From: Ephemerocybe angulata
Taxonomy: Eukaryota > Basidiomycota > Agaricomycetes > Agaricales > Psathyrellaceae
Direction of reading: 5' to 3'
DNA length: 18,423 bases
Assembly (NCBI GenBank): GCA_013368325.1
Contig: JAACJK010000144.1
Location: forward strand, 1 to 18,423
Below, piece by piece: positions 17,187 through 18,423 of this stretch. A program made the position numbers and the translations under genes. Each line of letters opens with the position of its first letter. Position 1 is the first letter of the stretch. Under the pieces are notes generated by a model. That model had not been told where the DNA came from. It worked only from the letters and a program-made list of their open reading frames with translations, and searched no databases.

Positions 17187-18423
17187 ATGGACCGGTCGAG
17201 AGGGCACGAGAAAGGCGTGGATGAGGGAGAGAAGAGGAAGCGTGGGAACGCCCTCGAGCGAAAGCAGAGCCAAACACGACGTGCCTTGCAGCGACTATCG
17301 CTCCGATTCGCTCGCTGTCTCGAATATTGGCCCGATTTATCAGGTACAGACCTTATTCTTGTACATCGACAAGCACATCGACGAAACGCCCACCGCCGAT
17401 AGCCACGGCGAGCAAAGATCCGACTACGACAGGTCAGATCGTGGCGACAAGAAGGCCCAGAAAGCTGCAGCAGCGAACTCGAAATGTACGTCCGCAGTGA
17501 CCCACGGTTATGGGCGGCGTATTCACTATCCCTCGCAGCCGCGAAGGATCTCTCTCATGTTCCCTGCAAGTTCTTCAAGGTCGGCGGGTGCACTGCTGGG
17601 CCCAGCTGCCCATTCTCGCATACCCTGCCTGAACCCGGGCAGAAGGAGCACTGTGCCTGTTCGTGAACGGCAACTGCAAGTTCGGCCATAAATGTGCTCT
17701 CGCCCACGTCCTTCCTGGATATGTCCATGGATAGGAAGAACAAAAGGCTGCTCAACAGGGAGCCGCCGCCGCCGGAGGCCACGATCGAGACGGGAAGGAG
17801 CGAGGAGGAAAGGGAAGTAAGCGAGACGCTGGGGGAGCCGATAGGGGCCACGGTGGAAGGAATGCGCTCCTTGGCGGTGGATCGACTGCCCAACTTGTGT
17901 CCTGAACTCTGGAGGATCAGCCTCTGGACGACCTCCCATGGGTATGGCTCTCAAGGCATCGATCTCCCCCTCCGCCCTGCACCACCCCTGAACGACACCG
18001 ATTTCGCCTCCTTTGCCTCTCTCGACGAAATGGACGAGATGGAAGGCGTTTCTGGCGACTCCAGGGAACAGCAAAAATCCGAGAAGGACGATAAAGAAGG
18101 CAATGCAGCTTCTGAGGAATCTGGCACTCTCCCCCTTTCGGCGCCTAGAAACCCTTCTTCAGCTGTGCAGAATGATTTGGACCCATCGGATCTCCGCCAA
18201 ACGCTCGGTCGCCGATGGCTGAGCAGCGATCGCCTACGCGCCTTAATGCCACCTTTTATCCCGGTACCTCCCCCGTACGACCAACCTCACAAGCACCTCC
18301 CCTGCCCAGAACAATGGCGCGTCTTCGCCATTCTCTGCCCGGAAACCAGACTTCGTTCTATCAGCCAAGTTCGTATGGTGCATCTTTGGGCCTCGCAGGT
18401 GGCGTCGCTGCAAGTTTGGGAAG
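17187..18423 (+). CDS. Twin CCCH zinc-finger protein, second copy (partial, many frame breaks)
   Basis: Counterpart of 7102-8349, cut by the window end. The first finger is intact at 17565-17621. A lost G after 17658 shifts the frame inside the second finger, between its first and second cysteine. Further single-base losses follow in AAAA, CCC and TTT runs, for example near 17743, 17891, 17975 and 18177. The extra-base break just after the second finger is the same as in copy 1. The losses cluster toward the window end and are mostly in homopolymers, so base-calling error is a better explanation than gene decay. No second functional gene should be assumed from this copy. Confidence 0.7.
17486..17538 (+). 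other. Spliceosomal intron in the zinc-finger gene, second copy
   Basis: GTACGT donor to CTCGCAG acceptor, 53 nt, one G shorter than copy 1. The frames before and after it agree only when it is spliced out. Confidence 0.75.

Larger units (their letters stand above)
10098..18423. repeat. 10.1 kb direct tandem repeat, copy 2 (incomplete)
   Basis: This segment is collinear with 1-8349 of copy 1 and is cut off by the window end inside the zinc-finger gene. It is 23 nt shorter than the matching part of copy 1. Nearly all differences are 1-2 nt indels, mostly in short homopolymers. The longer ones are a 4-nt insertion near 10283, a 3-nt loss near 16665 and a 7-nt loss inside the intron at 16984-17035. 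Clear substitutions are very few: one near 16174, and a two-base change near 14461. Indels are dense in the last 1.3 kb. Confidence 0.97.

Noticed and set aside
1..18423. Repeat unit as an LTR retrotransposon or fungal plasmid
   Set aside because: No reverse transcriptase, integrase, gag or DNA polymerase frame, no short target duplication at the junction, and the unit is full of spliceosomal introns.

Overview
The window looks like nuclear DNA of a filamentous basidiomycete, most likely an agaricomycete. The basis is many compact spliceosomal introns of about 48-65 nt with GTGAGT/GTAAGT donors, CTNAC branch sites and YAG acceptors, a moderately GC-rich composition, and one recognisable gene: a twin CCCH zinc-finger protein of the fungal Lee1/Cps3 type. 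I see no rRNA, tRNA, CRISPR array, transposase or reverse transcriptase.

Layout. The window is two head-to-tail copies of one 10.1 kb unit. Copy 1 is 1-10097. Copy 2 is 10098-18423 and stops where copy 1 is at 8349. The copies differ by some 45 short indels (counted by eye) and only two or three substitutions, with indels densest at the two ends of the window. That pattern suggests uncorrected long-read errors and low-coverage contig ends more than biological divergence. The window may therefore be a collapsed or circular molecule read around more than once, a false duplication, or a very recent tandem duplication.

Within each unit, in copy 1 coordinates: (i) 1-930, no gene, with a weak TATA-like site and one possible intron; (ii) 930-2373, a run of about ten introns whose exon starts carry a degenerate repeat (module A) and two of whose exons end in a 30-bp direct repeat; (iii) 2374-4067, a gene-poor spacer with a cluster of three perfect stem-loops near its start; (iv) a TATA/CT-rich promoter at about 4070-4170; (v) 4221-6949, about 19 consecutive introns separated by short exons, with introns and exon starts that resemble one another (module B); (vi) 7102-9838, the CCCH zinc-finger gene; (vii) a 259-nt 3' tail running straight into the next unit.

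How the parts relate. Arrays (ii) and (v) lie on the same strand as the zinc-finger gene, and (v) ends about 150 nt before its first in-frame ATG. Array (v) could be a heavily spliced non-coding leader or lncRNA, or a gene of very small exons; one splice-consistent frame through it is unusually stop-poor but has no convincing start and no recognised domain. The zinc-finger protein is probably a cytoplasmic or nucleocytoplasmic RNA-binding regulator. Its reading frame is broken three times in copy 1 and more often in copy 2.
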